The position numbers and the translations under genes were made by a program. A stretch of 49,153 nucleotides of DNA, taken from positions 1 through 49,153 of the forward strand of contig JAJDUM010000067.1 in assembly GCA_022826645.1 (NCBI GenBank). The letters run 5' to 3'. This document shows positions 1-8,170 of the stretch, piece after piece; the stretch's first letter is position 1; each line of letters begins with the position of its first letter. Source of the stretch: Candidatus Poribacteria bacterium. GTDB lineage: Bacteria; Poribacteria; WGA-4E; PCPOR2b. The notes below the pieces were generated by a model. That model did not search any database, was not told the origin of the DNA, and worked only from the letters and a program-made list of their open reading frames with translations.

Positions 1-63
1 GACTTTCTGCTTGAACGATTGACTATATCTCTTGAAGATACGATTTGCCAATGGATCAGACAT
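1..63 (-). CDS. Partial transposase-like protein (N-terminus only)
   Basis: An ATG at 63 opens a frame that runs off the left edge after 21 codons. It starts MSDPLANRIFKRYSQSFKQK. An AAAGGAG ribosome binding site lies at 71-77, seven bases upstream, so the start is well supported. The opening 'KRYSQSFKQKV' resembles the first helix of IS3-family OrfA and related HTH transposase proteins, whose N-termini read like 'RRYSxxFKxKVV'. That family call rests on about 20 residues only. If it is an IS3-type element, the rest of the element lies outside the window to the left. No clear terminal inverted repeat is visible to its right. Confidence 0.45.
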   Translation of the reverse strand, partial: MSDPLANRIFKRYSQSFKQKV

Positions 64-401
64 CTGAATGCTCCTTTCTACATCTATAATAGTGTAGTAA
101 TCAAGAGCTATTCATGTAAAGCTTATTTAGGACGGGTCAAAAAAACGGAACGCAGATCTGCGTTCCCTACAAATGAATCTTGCTGGATCGTTGCGGTTGG
201 GCAGGCTGCCCGATCCACGCGTGTGGTGTAATTGTTGGGCTTCACTATATCTATCCATAAGTACGCGTTGCACAAAGGCAAAACTTCCACATACAATCAA
301 CATAAGTTCATTTCCAATCGTTCAACCCAACCTACGTAGCTTTGTGATGCATAACACGCGATGAGTGAATTGTGAAAGACCAATAACACATTAAAGGATT
401 G
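64..401. other. Gene-free stretch with short palindromes
   Basis: No plausible gene is seen here. The stretch holds a perfect 20-bp palindrome at 147-166 followed by CCCTAC, a small GGGCAG/CTGCCC inverted repeat at 199-211, and the phrase CGTTCAACCCAACCTAC at 319-335. Most of that phrase, GTTCAACCCAACCTAC, recurs at 38131-38146. Confidence 0.7.
147..166. repeat. 20-bp perfect palindrome (TAGGG/CCCTA family)
   Basis: GGAACGCAGA is followed directly by its reverse complement TCTGCGTTCC, then CCCTAC. It belongs to a loose family of intergenic palindromes with TAGGG/CCCTA edges and unrelated cores. Other members are at 34067-34087, 36744-36762 and 38064-38091. Confidence 0.7.
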
Positions 402-1889
402 TCAACCGCGAAACCAGTCTTTGAGTATTGGATACAGTTCGCAATATCGCTGATAGCACCCCTCATATTGGCGGACCCGGTCCGCATCAGATCTAACCGT
501 CTCGCCGAGCACAATTGCTTTTTCACATGCGGACTCAAAGTCCGAAAACATGCCGACGCCAACGCCGGCAATTATTGCCGCACCGATAGCGGACAACTCC
601 TGCGTCTCCATTATCCGGACATCTTGACCAAAAACATCGGCTTGAATCCCGCGCCAGAGCGCGGATTTCGCGCCACCTTCCCCGATACGAAGTTCGTTGA
701 TTGGGGATCCCAATCGCTTGAAGCATTCGAGCGAGTGTCGGAGGTCAAAGGCGACTCCCTCCATCAGTGCGCGAACCATGTGTCCTTTTGTGTGGTGCAA
801 CGTCAAGCCGAGCCAGCCGGCACGTGCGTGGGGGTCGGGATTTGGCGTCGCCGCCCCTTGAAACCAGGGCAAAAAAAACAGACCGTCGCTGCCTACAGGC
901 GCGTTTTCAGCCTGCGCAGTTAGGTCTTCGAAACTTTCACCAAACTGATTGGAGGCCCATGCCAGACTCCCTCCACCGGTATATGTGCATCCGAGCCAGA
1001 TGTATTTCCCCGGCACCGCATGGCAGATGGGCCAGAGTTGATTGTATCCCTCATCGCTGATCGACTCAGCAAAAGCCAACGCATGACCCGCCGTGCCGAT
1101 TCCGACGTTGACGACTCCCGGTTTGATGACGCCGCCGCCGACCGCCATACAGGCCATATCGCCCGCACCCGCACAGACCGGTGTTCCCGCTGGCAAGCCC
1201 GTTTCTTCGGAGGCGGTTGGTGTGATTTCGCCAACCACCGTAGACGATTCAACGACGGGCGGGAAAAGATCGCGGCGAATCTCCAGCGTATCAAGGATTT
1301 CATCACTCCAATCCCGCCTGTAGATGTCCCCAGCCGCCGATATCGAGGCATCCGAAACGTCCGAGGCAAAGCTGCCGGTCAGTCGAAAGCGGATCCAATC
1401 TTTCTGAATGAGAGCATACCGGGCATCGGTATAGAGGTCCGGTTCGTTGTCCCGTAGCCAGAGAATTTTCCCCAATGTGTTGACGGGGTTGAGCACCTGT
1501 AGCACCCGTTCTCGAAATAGGTCGCCTGCCCGTTGATTCGCTTCATCGCACTCTCGCTTCGAACGTCCGTCCAACCAAGCAATCGCACGGCGGATCGGCA
1601 CCCCACGAGCATCCACAAGCATTGCGCTGTTCATCTGCCCCGAAAGCGATACACTTTTTATGTCGTGGATCGAATACCCGGGATGGTGGGTCTTGAGTTC
1701 TCCAAGCACTTGGCGGCTTGTGTCGCACAGTGCGCGCCACCAATCGTCGGGATTCTGCTCCGCCCAACCGGGGTGTGGCGTCAACAACGGATAATCAGCG
1801 CTCGCCATGGACACGATCTGCCCGGCTTCGTTCATCAAAACCGTTTTGGCGTTTGAGGTGCCGAGATCAATTCCCATAACCAGTGACAC
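402..1889 (-). CDS. xylB: FGGY-family carbohydrate kinase, xylulokinase-like
   Basis: An ATP-dependent sugar kinase of the FGGY family, most like xylulokinase (D-xylulose to D-xylulose 5-phosphate), acting in the cytoplasm. The N-terminus has the phosphate-1 motif GIDLGTSNAKTV; a WLDGR segment and a glycine-rich ATP-site stretch (CAGAGDMACMAVGGG) follow in family order. Length is 495 aa, normal for the family (480-520). The start is taken as GTG at 1889, because GAGGTG lies eight bases upstream; an ATG four codons inside (1877) is the alternative. Extending to the far upstream ATG (2078) would translate the period-7 repeat at 1908-1935 and is unlikely. Substrate specificity cannot be read from sequence alone, so ribulokinase or another FGGY kinase is possible. 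Confidence 0.88.
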   Translation of the reverse strand: MSLVMGIDLGTSNAKTVLMNEAGQIVSMASADYPLLTPHPGWAEQNPDDWWRALCDTSRQVLGELKTHHPGYSIHDIKSVSLSGQMNSAMLVDARGVPIRRAIAWLDGRSKRECDEANQRAGDLFRERVLQVLNPVNTLGKILWLRDNEPDLYTDARYALIQKDWIRFRLTGSFASDVSDASISAAGDIYRRDWSDEILDTLEIRRDLFPPVVESSTVVGEITPTASEETGLPAGTPVCAGAGDMACMAVGGGVIKPGVVNVGIGTAGHALAFAESISDEGYNQLWPICHAVPGKYIWLGCTYTGGGSLAWASNQFGESFEDLTAQAENAPVGSDGLFFLPWFQGAATPNPDPHARAGWLGLTLHHTKGHMVRALMEGVAFDLRHSLECFKRLGSPINELRIGEGGAKSALWRGIQADVFGQDVRIMETQELSAIGAAIIAGVGVGMFSDFESACEKAIVLGETVRSDADRVRQYEGCYQRYCELYPILKDWFRG

Positions 1890-1907
1890 GGTTTTTTCAC
1901 CTCTTTG

Positions 1908-1935
1908 GCGTGATGCGTAATGCGTGAAACGTGAA
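1908..1935 (+). repeat. Period-7 RCGTGAW tandem array (4 units)
   Basis: Units are GCGTGAT, GCGTAAT, GCGTGAA and ACGTGAA, in perfect 7-bp register. The array lies just upstream of the sugar kinase start. The same heptad recurs in several other gaps of the window. Confidence 0.8.
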
Positions 1936-2103
1936 GAAAAACAACTCGTAGATCTGACGAACCTTTCAAACTCGCTCCCAAACATTGAGATGATCGCACA
2001 CGCTGTCATAGCTGAAAGTGAAGAGTGGGTTGGACCAACCTCTGCCCACCAAATGCAAGGAGCGTGTGATAGGGCCATGCAGAAAAATCCATAATTGCCT
2101 CAT

Positions 2104-2628
2104 TTAATTTTCTTCGGCGGGGTGGTAGGTGTAAGTACAGAATTCAAAGAGCCTCTTATCTGCCCTCCAAACACAAAAGAGATAATTATCTCCGCATTCA
2201 CTTTTTTGAAATTGTTGGACTTGATCAATAAGACTCTGAATAGTATCTATAGCGTTTTGTCGTGTCGACGGCCAGCAGATGAGACAGCGGAGCTCCGCTC
2301 GGGTCAAAAGCAGCTTCTGGAAGTCGTATTCGATTTTATCAAATTTCCTATCTGCTTCTTCGGGACCGGTGTTCCACTCACATTCAAGGACAAGGCCGAC
2401 ATCTATGGGGTGAGTTCCATCATACTTGATCCAAGTCATATCATATAGCCACTCCCCCCTATTCCTATTGGCTTGGTCAGCTTTGGTAGCGCAAACGTAG
2501 TATCCCTTTTCTTGACCAAGTTTGGATAATAGGTTCATAATGAACCTTGTCCAGCAGTCATCACTGTAGGGCAACTTTCTTAAGTCATCAGTCGCATTTT
2601 CTAGGGTCGTCTGAATGAGTTCGATCAT
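2104..2628 (-). CDS. Hypothetical protein, possible PD-(D/E)xK-fold nuclease
   Basis: A 174-aa soluble protein without signal peptide or membrane segment. I do not recognise the family with certainty. A central segment 'LYDMTWIKYDG' followed by 'LVLECEWN' and 'DFQKLLL' gives an Asp, a beta strand ending in Glu-x-Glu, and a helix. This layout is the core of restriction-endonuclease-like folds; Glu-x-Glu in place of Glu-x-Lys is known from BamHI. A hydrophobic strand 'LRCLICWPS' follows, as expected for the next core strand. The neighbour at 2728-3801 carries a clear nuclease motif, and a third protein at 27801-28307 has the same D...ExE layout. The nuclease call is an inference. Confidence 0.6.
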   Translation of the reverse strand: MIELIQTTLENATDDLRKLPYSDDCWTRFIMNLLSKLGQEKGYYVCATKADQANRNRGEWLYDMTWIKYDGTHPIDVGLVLECEWNTGPEEADRKFDKIEYDFQKLLLTRAELRCLICWPSTRQNAIDTIQSLIDQVQQFQKSECGDNYLFCVWRADKRLFEFCTYTYHPAEEN

Positions 2629-2727
2629 GGTTCATCTCCATTTTTCCCACCGGACACCTATGGGGCAGATGGAAGTATCACCAGTGAAGATGATTTTGTT
2701 TTATCGTTGCTCATCATTTCCATCCCG

Positions 2728-3801
2728 TTAAGAATAATCGAGAGATACTTGACATTCAAAGCGATCGGCCAAACGCTCGATGAGTCGCTTTTTCCGATTA
2801 CTATCTATCCATTTTTCAACATAAATACCTGTTTTCTCTATCTTCTGAGGATTACTAGATTCTGGAAAATCGGCGGCAGGGTTTTTTGAAAAGTAGTGGC
2901 GGCGAAATCCTAAGAAGTTAGGATCTAATACCTTTTTAAATTGATCGCTGCGAATTTCGGATAAGATTTCACAGATTTTGACCAAACCAGCCGCCCAACT
3001 CTTGGTCGGATTCTGATATGGCTTGTCATCAAACGTAAATGCTTTAAGTTTCGTGCCTTTCGCAGACTTTGGAGGTTCAGGTTTAGGGGGCGGAACCAGT
3101 TTGGGGTCTGCGGTAGGCGACGTTATCGTTCCCTGTTGGTGATATGTCAACAGAAATTGCTTAACTTCGTTTTTATATGGCTTATGTCCGCATAGTTTTT
3201 TCGTCTTCTCTGCCAGGAAATCTACGAGCAAATCGTCCGGTTCACTCACTAGCTGACTCCACGCCTTTGGCAAGGTTCCCGAAATTTTTGCCTGCCTCTG
3301 ATTTTGCTTGTGAAGAACTTCTGCACTTTGAAAAGCTTTGCCAGAACCGACATTTTCTTTACTGAGAAAGTCGACCAATTTTTGGGCTATCTCTGCTTTG
3401 TTCTGTTTATCAAGCTCCACAGTGGTAAATTTTCGCTGCTCCCAACTCCCTGCTAGAAGCGGTAGGTAAAACCACCAGGTCCCACCGTTGGTTAGTATTG
3501 CGAGTTTAATCCCCTCTCTAAAGGCGTAGTCCAGAAGTTGCTCTTGGTGTTTGTCCAGCAGTTCACCCCCTTTCTTCACTTCAACGAATACCTGGGGCGC
3601 ATTGTCGATCAGTAAAGCATAATCCACCCGCCTATTTTCTACAGAATACTCAGGGCACACTTCACGGTGGTCAAATGTGCTCCAATTCAGTACGTCTAAT
3701 GTTCTTAAAACAACGCCCAGACTTATACCGGCTTCACCACGCGAATTTAAGTTCTTATCTGACTGCAAGTCTTGTATAATAGTCAGCAATTTATCAGACA
3801 T
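2728..3801 (-). CDS. HsdR N-terminal-like (PD-(D/E)xK) nuclease domain protein
   Basis: A 357-aa protein whose N-terminal 150 residues match the type I restriction enzyme R-subunit N-terminal nuclease domain. Visible motifs are Asp60 (RRVDYALL), Glu74-Val-Lys76 (VFVEVKKGG) and the Q88xxxY92 motif (QLLDY) typical of HsdR nucleases, followed by 'LAILTNGGTWWFY'. No helicase motifs or methylase/specificity partners are nearby, so this is a stand-alone nuclease-domain protein rather than a full type I system. The region around 210-260 is proline- and lysine-rich; the C-terminal 110 residues form a separate helical domain I cannot name. The start is the ATG at 3801, with GGAGGT six bases upstream; the frame is open further back to 4050 but without a good site. 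A defence role is plausible but unproven. Confidence 0.75.
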   Translation of the reverse strand: MSDKLLTIIQDLQSDKNLNSRGEAGISLGVVLRTLDVLNWSTFDHREVCPEYSVENRRVDYALLIDNAPQVFVEVKKGGELLDKHQEQLLDYAFREGIKLAILTNGGTWWFYLPLLAGSWEQRKFTTVELDKQNKAEIAQKLVDFLSKENVGSGKAFQSAEVLHKQNQRQAKISGTLPKAWSQLVSEPDDLLVDFLAEKTKKLCGHKPYKNEVKQFLLTYHQQGTITSPTADPKLVPPPKPEPPKSAKGTKLKAFTFDDKPYQNPTKSWAAGLVKICEILSEIRSDQFKKVLDPNFLGFRRHYFSKNPAADFPESSNPQKIEKTGIYVEKWIDSNRKKRLIERLADRFECQVSLDYS

Positions 3802-4433
3802 TTTTTTACCTCCATAATAAAATCCGACATACACGATATTCAATGCGTTATCATATGTGAGTTTCTGCCTGAAATAATAGATGGGGTTCCTTTCTGATCC
3901 TCTAACTTTGCTCTCTGTTCTGCCCTGCCAACAGCTTTCTTGGCAGACAGAGACGGTCAGGGTTAATTTTGCTCCCGTTTGTCTATGGGCACAAATCCCC
4001 TCAATTGCCTTCAAGAAAAATAGAGAGATTGGTTTGCTCATACCTTCCAATTCTCATCAACCGCAACGGCTGATGCCCGATGGGTTGGACATCTACAATA
4101 GATCCTTAGGATTGTAGTTCTGTTATGCACATAGTACGTCTCTAGAGCGCGGGGAGAGTCCGCATCGCTATTCTATTGGAACGAAAAGTTGAACAATTTA
4201 GCTATAACGACTAGTGCTCTGTCACATAAACTATGATTAAGTCCCTCACTAGGGCTTGGATAGTGATATCCAAGCCCTCTTTTTGAAAGGGTTGTGGATT
4301 TGTCAATCCACAACAAGCAGGTCCATTAACATTTATCTGACACTGTACTAGCCGATAGAATCTCAATACCTAGCAATTTGGGCTATCCAACCCAAGTTGC
4401 GACTTACCCTACAAGCATCCATCTGGATTACGC
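3802..4433. other. Gene-free stretch of about 630 bp
   Basis: No convincing gene. The reverse frame of the nuclease-domain gene stays open back to 4050 but shows no protein-like conservation or ribosome binding site. The right part contains the paired hairpins described at 4251-4314. Confidence 0.6.
4251..4314. repeat. Paired-hairpin repeat, copy 1
   Basis: The first hairpin has arms AGGGCTTGGATA (4251-4262) and TATCCAAGCCCT (4267-4278) with loop GTGA, followed by CTTTTT. The second has arms GTTGTGGATT (4291-4300) and AATCCACAAC (4305-4314) with loop TGTC. The same two-hairpin unit recurs at 10727-10788 with compensatory changes in the second stem. The first hairpin plus the T run could also act as a terminator on the + strand, but no + gene precedes it. 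Confidence 0.8.
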
Positions 4434-5225
4434 CTAATATCCCAACTCCTGGAGGTAGTTCCGATTGACGTCCATCCGCTCCCGATCGGATCGGTCTTCG
4501 ATCTGGCCCGGGCAGGCTGTGACCCAGCGATCATATCCGATCTCTTCCAGGGTTGTCATGATTTTTGGAAAGTCCATGACCGTCCCGCTGCCGACATCAA
4601 CCCAATTTACGTCATAGGATTCGCCATCGCCGCCGGAGAAGCTCGCATAGTCTTGCAGGTGAACGTAGATCAACTGGTCCTTGTAGCGCTTTATCGATTC
4701 GACCGGATCATAACCCCACAACGCTGAGTGCGAGACATCGATGCACAGCTTGCACTTTCTGAGGAGGCTCATATATTTCGCCCAATCCTCAATCGAGTCG
4801 ATCGTCGTGTTGGTATGAATGTGGTAACACACCTCAAGGTCGTACTGCCCGGCGTATTCCGCCCATTCCTCTGACACATCTGCGAGTGCAGCGATGTCGT
4901 CGTCATTGACGGGACGGTCTTGCGGTTTGCCCGCACCCATGAACATGAAACAGTCCGCACCGACCTCAGCGGCGAAGTCCATGCGCCGTTTGTTCATCTC
5001 CATCTGCTCCCAATCCTTGTCAATCGGCAGTCCCCGCGCGGTGACCACGACGACCGGCATACCGACATTATCACAGATCTGTCGGACCCGCTTAGGCGTT
5101 CCCACCCAATCGAAGGATTGGCGCATCTCCCATCCGTCCCATCCGGCTTCCTTGAGTTCTAACAGAAGCGGTTCGAGGTCAGGTGTCTGCCAACGTAATG
5201 TGCTATAACCAAGTTTGAAACCCAT
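4434..5225 (-). CDS. Sugar phosphate isomerase/epimerase (xylose-isomerase-like TIM barrel)
   Basis: A 263-aa protein of the AP-endonuclease-2 / xylose-isomerase-like TIM-barrel superfamily. It starts MGFKLGYSTLRWQTPDLE. It has the barrel hallmarks: an early 'WDGWEMR' strand, 'HIHTNTTID' with candidate metal-binding His, 'LCIDVSHSALWGYDP' (Asp and His typical of the metal site), 'YVHLQDYAS', and a late Glu-rich strand. Members are sugar isomerases or epimerases, often in inositol or unusual sugar catabolism; the substrate is unknown. The ATG at 5225 is preceded by GGGAGG seven bases upstream. It is divergent from the aminopeptidase gene at 5457. Confidence 0.8.
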   Translation of the reverse strand: MGFKLGYSTLRWQTPDLEPLLLELKEAGWDGWEMRQSFDWVGTPKRVRQICDNVGMPVVVVTARGLPIDKDWEQMEMNKRRMDFAAEVGADCFMFMGAGKPQDRPVNDDDIAALADVSEEWAEYAGQYDLEVCYHIHTNTTIDSIEDWAKYMSLLRKCKLCIDVSHSALWGYDPVESIKRYKDQLIYVHLQDYASFSGGDGESYDVNWVDVGSGTVMDFPKIMTTLEEIGYDRWVTACPGQIEDRSDRERMDVNRNYLQELGY

Positions 5226-5293
5226 AATTTAGCCTCCCTAATACAATTTGTGAATTAGCTCTGAACGGTCAAGTTTGAGCCACAACGAGAAGA

Positions 5294-5321
5294 TTGACAA
5301 ATCAACGAACGAGAGTATAAT
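5294..5321 (+). promoter_or_regulatory. Sigma-70-type promoter for the DppA-like gene
   Basis: A consensus -35 TTGACA (5294-5299) and consensus -10 TATAAT (5316-5321) are separated by 16 bp. Transcription would start near 5328, leaving a leader of about 130 nt before the ATG at 5457. Confidence 0.75.
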
Positions 5322-5456
5322 AGCCACTTGAGAATCCACGGTAACGTCCTACAGGCTTGTAATTGCGAAGTTTTCTTTGTAGGCGTTTCTTGAGGTTATT
5401 ATGAAACAGATGTGGTCAGTTGTCAAGGATTTTCTGAGGACTAAAGGGAGGGCGAG

Positions 5457-6239
5457 ATGCGCGTATTTATTCTTGGTGATTTGGAAGGAACTGCTGGGGT
5501 CGTCGACTTTCATCAACAGACCTATAGCGATGCAAAATACTACGAGCAGGCAAAGCGGCTTGCGACCTTGGAGGTGAATGCACTCGTTGACGGTGTATTG
5601 GAAGGCGGAGCGGAGGAGGTGTGGTTTTTAGACGGTCACGGTCCGGGCGGAATCGACTATGAACTGATGCATCCGGAGGCGCAGATGATCATTGGTCGTC
5701 CCATTTCGGCGCCGTGGGGATTGGATGAATCGTTCGATGCGTTTATGCTTTACGGGCACCACTCGATGGGCAACACAGAACGCGGCGTCCTCTGTCATAG
5801 CTGGAGTTCGCGCACAATTGCCAACTGCTGGCTTAACGGGAAATTGATAGGGGAGATTGGGTTTAATGCAGCGGTCGCAGGCTCGTTCGGTATCCCAACG
5901 GTATTCGTCAGCGGGGACGACACCGCAATCGCTGAAACACAGGGGTATGTGCCGAACATCGTATCGGTAATGACGAAGAAGGGACTCTCGCAGACAAGCG
6001 CGTTGTCGCTCTCGCCCGCGAAAGCGAGAGAACTGTTGCAGGTTGGCGGAAGGGAAGCAATGGAAAAAATTGGAGAAATTAAGCCGTTCAGTATTGATCC
6101 GCCTTACGAATTTATCACAGAACTTCTGGACGAAAAGGGGGTTGATGCGAAGGCGAAACGGTCGGAGGTTGAGCGGTTGGATTCGCATAGATATAAGATT
6201 GTTGGTGACACGCTCATCGAAATTGCACAGCGCCGGTAG
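5457..6239 (+). CDS. dppA: M55 family D-aminopeptidase (DppA-like)
   Basis: A zinc-dependent D-aminopeptidase of the DppA family, which cleaves D-Ala-containing peptides such as peptidoglycan fragments. The expected ligands are in place at nearly the same numbers as in Bacillus DppA: Asp8 and Glu10 (GDLEG), His61 (DGHGPG), His101/102 (GHHSM), His114 (LCHSW) and Glu133 (GEIGFNAA). The 260-aa length is normal. A GGGAGGG ribosome binding site precedes the ATG. It is transcribed alone from the promoter at 5294-5321 and ends 25 bp from the convergent isoprenyl transferase gene. Closely related M55 proteins of unknown substrate exist, so the precise substrate is inferred. Confidence 0.88.
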   Translation: MRVFILGDLEGTAGVVDFHQQTYSDAKYYEQAKRLATLEVNALVDGVLEGGAEEVWFLDGHGPGGIDYELMHPEAQMIIGRPISAPWGLDESFDAFMLYGHHSMGNTERGVLCHSWSSRTIANCWLNGKLIGEIGFNAAVAGSFGIPTVFVSGDDTAIAETQGYVPNIVSVMTKKGLSQTSALSLSPAKARELLQVGGREAMEKIGEIKPFSIDPPYEFITELLDEKGVDAKAKRSEVERLDSHRYKIVGDTLIEIAQRR

Positions 6240-6264
6240 GGTTTTCGTGCAGGGGTATGGTTTC

Positions 6265-7080
6265 CTATCTTCCGAATCGTCGCTCTCGATGGCTATAGTC
6301 ACGGATTGCGCGGAGGAAGTCGATCTTTCTGAAGCCGGGCCAATAGGTATCGCAAAAGTAGTATTCTGAATAGGCACTCTGCCAGAGCATAAAGCCGCTG
6401 AGTCGAATTTCGCCGCTGGTTCGGATAATCAGATCTGGGTCTGGTAGATCGGAGGTGTAGAGATGCTCGGTAATCTGATCCGCACTCAATTCCGACGCTA
6501 TCTGGTCTGGTGCTTTACCTTCGGCCGACTCCGATTTTAGGTAACGCCGGAACGCCTCGACAATTTCCTCACGCCCGCCGTATGCCACAGCGACGTTGAG
6601 AATAAATTTATCGTAGTTCTTTGTCGCCTCCTCCACATCGCGAATGGCCTCTTGGAGGCTCGGCGGCAGTAATCCGAGCTCACCCATGGGACGCACCTTA
6701 ATCTGGTTGGTGTGGAGCCCTTCGATGGTGAGGAGCGACCGCATTTTGGTCTCAATGACATTAAAGATCTCCTCTACCTCCTCTTCTTTGCGATTGGTAA
6801 AGTTATCGAGCGAACAGATCCAGATTGAGACAATTTTTACCCCCAATTCATCGCACCAATGGAGAACCTCTTCCAGCTTATCCCCGCCCTCAGAGTGTCC
6901 GTACTGCCGTTTAGCGGCATCAAAAAAGCCTTCCGTTTTCGCGTACCTCCGGTTCCCATCCAAGATAATTCCGATATGATAGGGGGTATGCCACTGACTC
7001 GCCTCACGCTCAAGCCGTTTCTGATAGAGAACGTAGAACAGTTGTTTAATCTTTTTTTTGATGAACTGTAATGGCTGCAT
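6265..7080 (-). CDS. uppS: Isoprenyl transferase (undecaprenyl diphosphate synthase family)
   Basis: A cis-prenyltransferase making long-chain polyprenyl diphosphate, the lipid carrier for cell-wall and polysaccharide synthesis, from farnesyl diphosphate and IPP. The family motifs are visible: the pyrophosphate site DGNRRYA with catalytic Asp41, 'AVAYGGREEI' around 165-173, and 'RTSGEIRLSGFMLWQSAYSEYYF' starting at Arg220 for IPP binding. At 271 aa it is slightly longer than usual because of a basic N-terminal extension (residues 1-30), which may aid membrane association. The start at 7080 is the only early ATG; the nearest purine-rich site (AGGTG) is about 13 bases away, so the start is less certain than the product. 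Confidence 0.9.
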   Translation of the reverse strand: MQPLQFIKKKIKQLFYVLYQKRLEREASQWHTPYHIGIILDGNRRYAKTEGFFDAAKRQYGHSEGGDKLEEVLHWCDELGVKIVSIWICSLDNFTNRKEEEVEEIFNVIETKMRSLLTIEGLHTNQIKVRPMGELGLLPPSLQEAIRDVEEATKNYDKFILNVAVAYGGREEIVEAFRRYLKSESAEGKAPDQIASELSADQITEHLYTSDLPDPDLIIRTSGEIRLSGFMLWQSAYSEYYFCDTYWPGFRKIDFLRAIRDYSHRERRFGR

Positions 7081-7096
7081 AATGGATAGATGTCAC

Positions 7097-8011
7097 CTAA
7101 CGTGAGTTGTCTGCGGGGAGTTCAAAGTCGCTCAACTCAAAATCCCCAGAAAAAAGGAGGTTGACCCCCTCTTGGACTACCAGATAGTTATATTGATATT
7201 TAACAACACCGAGGTTCGGCACCACCCAATACTTCGCGGGTTCGTACCTGGCATTCTCCAACCTCTCGAAATCGGCAGAAAATTTTAACGCTGGCAGTTG
7301 TGACAGACCGACAATTTCCTCCTCAACCAGGTAGGCATTATTATATGTCCCGGCAGGCACTGTTATCGATACATCCGCGCCAACAACACGGCGAACCACC
7401 TGATGCACCGGTGATGTTTTGGTTTCAAAGACCGTCCACGCTTTTCCGACCTGCAAGGGAAAATCCCAGATAAGGCGCGGCGGGAAATGTTTCTGATGTA
7501 ACACAGGGTTATCCAGAAAGGAGATATAAACGTCAAATGCCGATTCGGTATAGGTCTGCGGCGTGTTACGGAAATAGGTTGCATACAGTGGCAGATCGAA
7601 ATCCAGAAAATCGGAGTCGATACGAAAGTAGCGCGCATTTGTAGAGAGATGATCGATCGCTGCTCGGAAAACCCTCTCCTCCTCACCGCGATCTGTGCGA
7701 ACAATTGATTTGATCTCACCGACAGTCGCCTGACGATGGGTAAACCCGCTAATGTCTCGCGTGCCTTCGATCCTTATTGTAAACGTCTCCTCCAGTAGTG
7801 CTTCGATGACTTCCCCCTCACCAGGATTATACAATCCAAATCCGACGTTAAGATAGGTCCATGCGGATCCGTTGCTTGTAGGGAAATCGGCAGCTTGAAA
7901 TCCGTCGCTGGAAGGCGGTGAGAGTTCGACTTCGCCGTGCGGATCGACTAAACCCTCCTCGCTACAACCGAGGCAGGAAAGTAGCACGATTGAAAGAAGA
8001 AAAAGGCTCAT
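7097..8011 (-). CDS. Putative lipoprotein of unknown function
   Basis: A 304-aa predicted lipoprotein starting MSLFLLSIVLLSCLGCSEEG: a hydrophobic signal segment ends in two cysteines (Leu-Leu-Ser-Cys, then Leu-Gly-Cys), either usable as the lipidated residue. The mature part has a 'GSAWTYLN' segment and many short beta strands (for example 'VPAGTYNNAYLVEEE'). Such an 'AGTY.NaylV' pattern is common in uncharacterised exported beta proteins of environmental bacteria. No catalytic motif is seen. The frame is open 38 codons further upstream, but that extension is the hairpin repeat at 8030-8061, so the ATG at 8011 next to the signal peptide is preferred. It follows the metalloprotease gene on the same strand, 159 bp downstream. 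Confidence 0.72.
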   Translation of the reverse strand: MSLFLLSIVLLSCLGCSEEGLVDPHGEVELSPPSSDGFQAADFPTSNGSAWTYLNVGFGLYNPGEGEVIEALLEETFTIRIEGTRDISGFTHRQATVGEIKSIVRTDRGEEERVFRAAIDHLSTNARYFRIDSDFLDFDLPLYATYFRNTPQTYTESAFDVYISFLDNPVLHQKHFPPRLIWDFPLQVGKAWTVFETKTSPVHQVVRRVVGADVSITVPAGTYNNAYLVEEEIVGLSQLPALKFSADFERLENARYEPAKYWVVPNLGVVKYQYNYLVVQEGVNLLFSGDFELSDFELPADNSR

Positions 8012-8029
8012 GTTAAAAGATAGTGTAAA

Positions 8030-8061
8030 GAAACCGAGTTTTGCCGAAAACACTCGGTTTC
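8030..8061. repeat. GAAACCGAGT hairpin repeat, copy 1
   Basis: The outer arms GAAACCGAGT (8030-8039) and ACTCGGTTTC (8052-8061) pair perfectly; the TTT/AAA next to the loop can extend the stem past one bulged C. The same repeat occurs at 18996-19027. Here it lies between two minus-strand genes, immediately upstream of the lipoprotein start, where it could terminate the upstream transcript or fold in the leader. Confidence 0.75.
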
Positions 8062-8170
8062 TCGTCGCATTTTGCACTTTGTATTGATATGAACCAAGAA
8101 AAATAACGACTCTGTTTTTTGTCACGTCAAGGAAGCCTTTATTGTAATGAAAACAATTACACTTTGCAAT

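Noticed and set aside
402..923. A 174-codon frame on the plus strand at 399-923.
   Set aside because: It is the shadow of the FGGY kinase gene on the other strand and has no family features.
3802..4050. N-terminal extension of the HsdR-like nuclease gene to an upstream ATG.
   Set aside because: The internal ATG at 3801 has a strong GGAGGT site and begins at the domain; the extension looks like non-coding sequence.
4251..4283. First hairpin of the paired repeat plus CTTTTT as an ordinary terminator.
   Set aside because: No plus-strand gene precedes it, and the same hairpin recurs without a T run at 10727-10750, so a repeat is the better explanation.
5628..6377. A long open frame on the minus strand opposite the DppA-like gene.
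   Set aside because: Composition is that of an antisense frame; DppA metal-site residues show the plus strand is the coding one.
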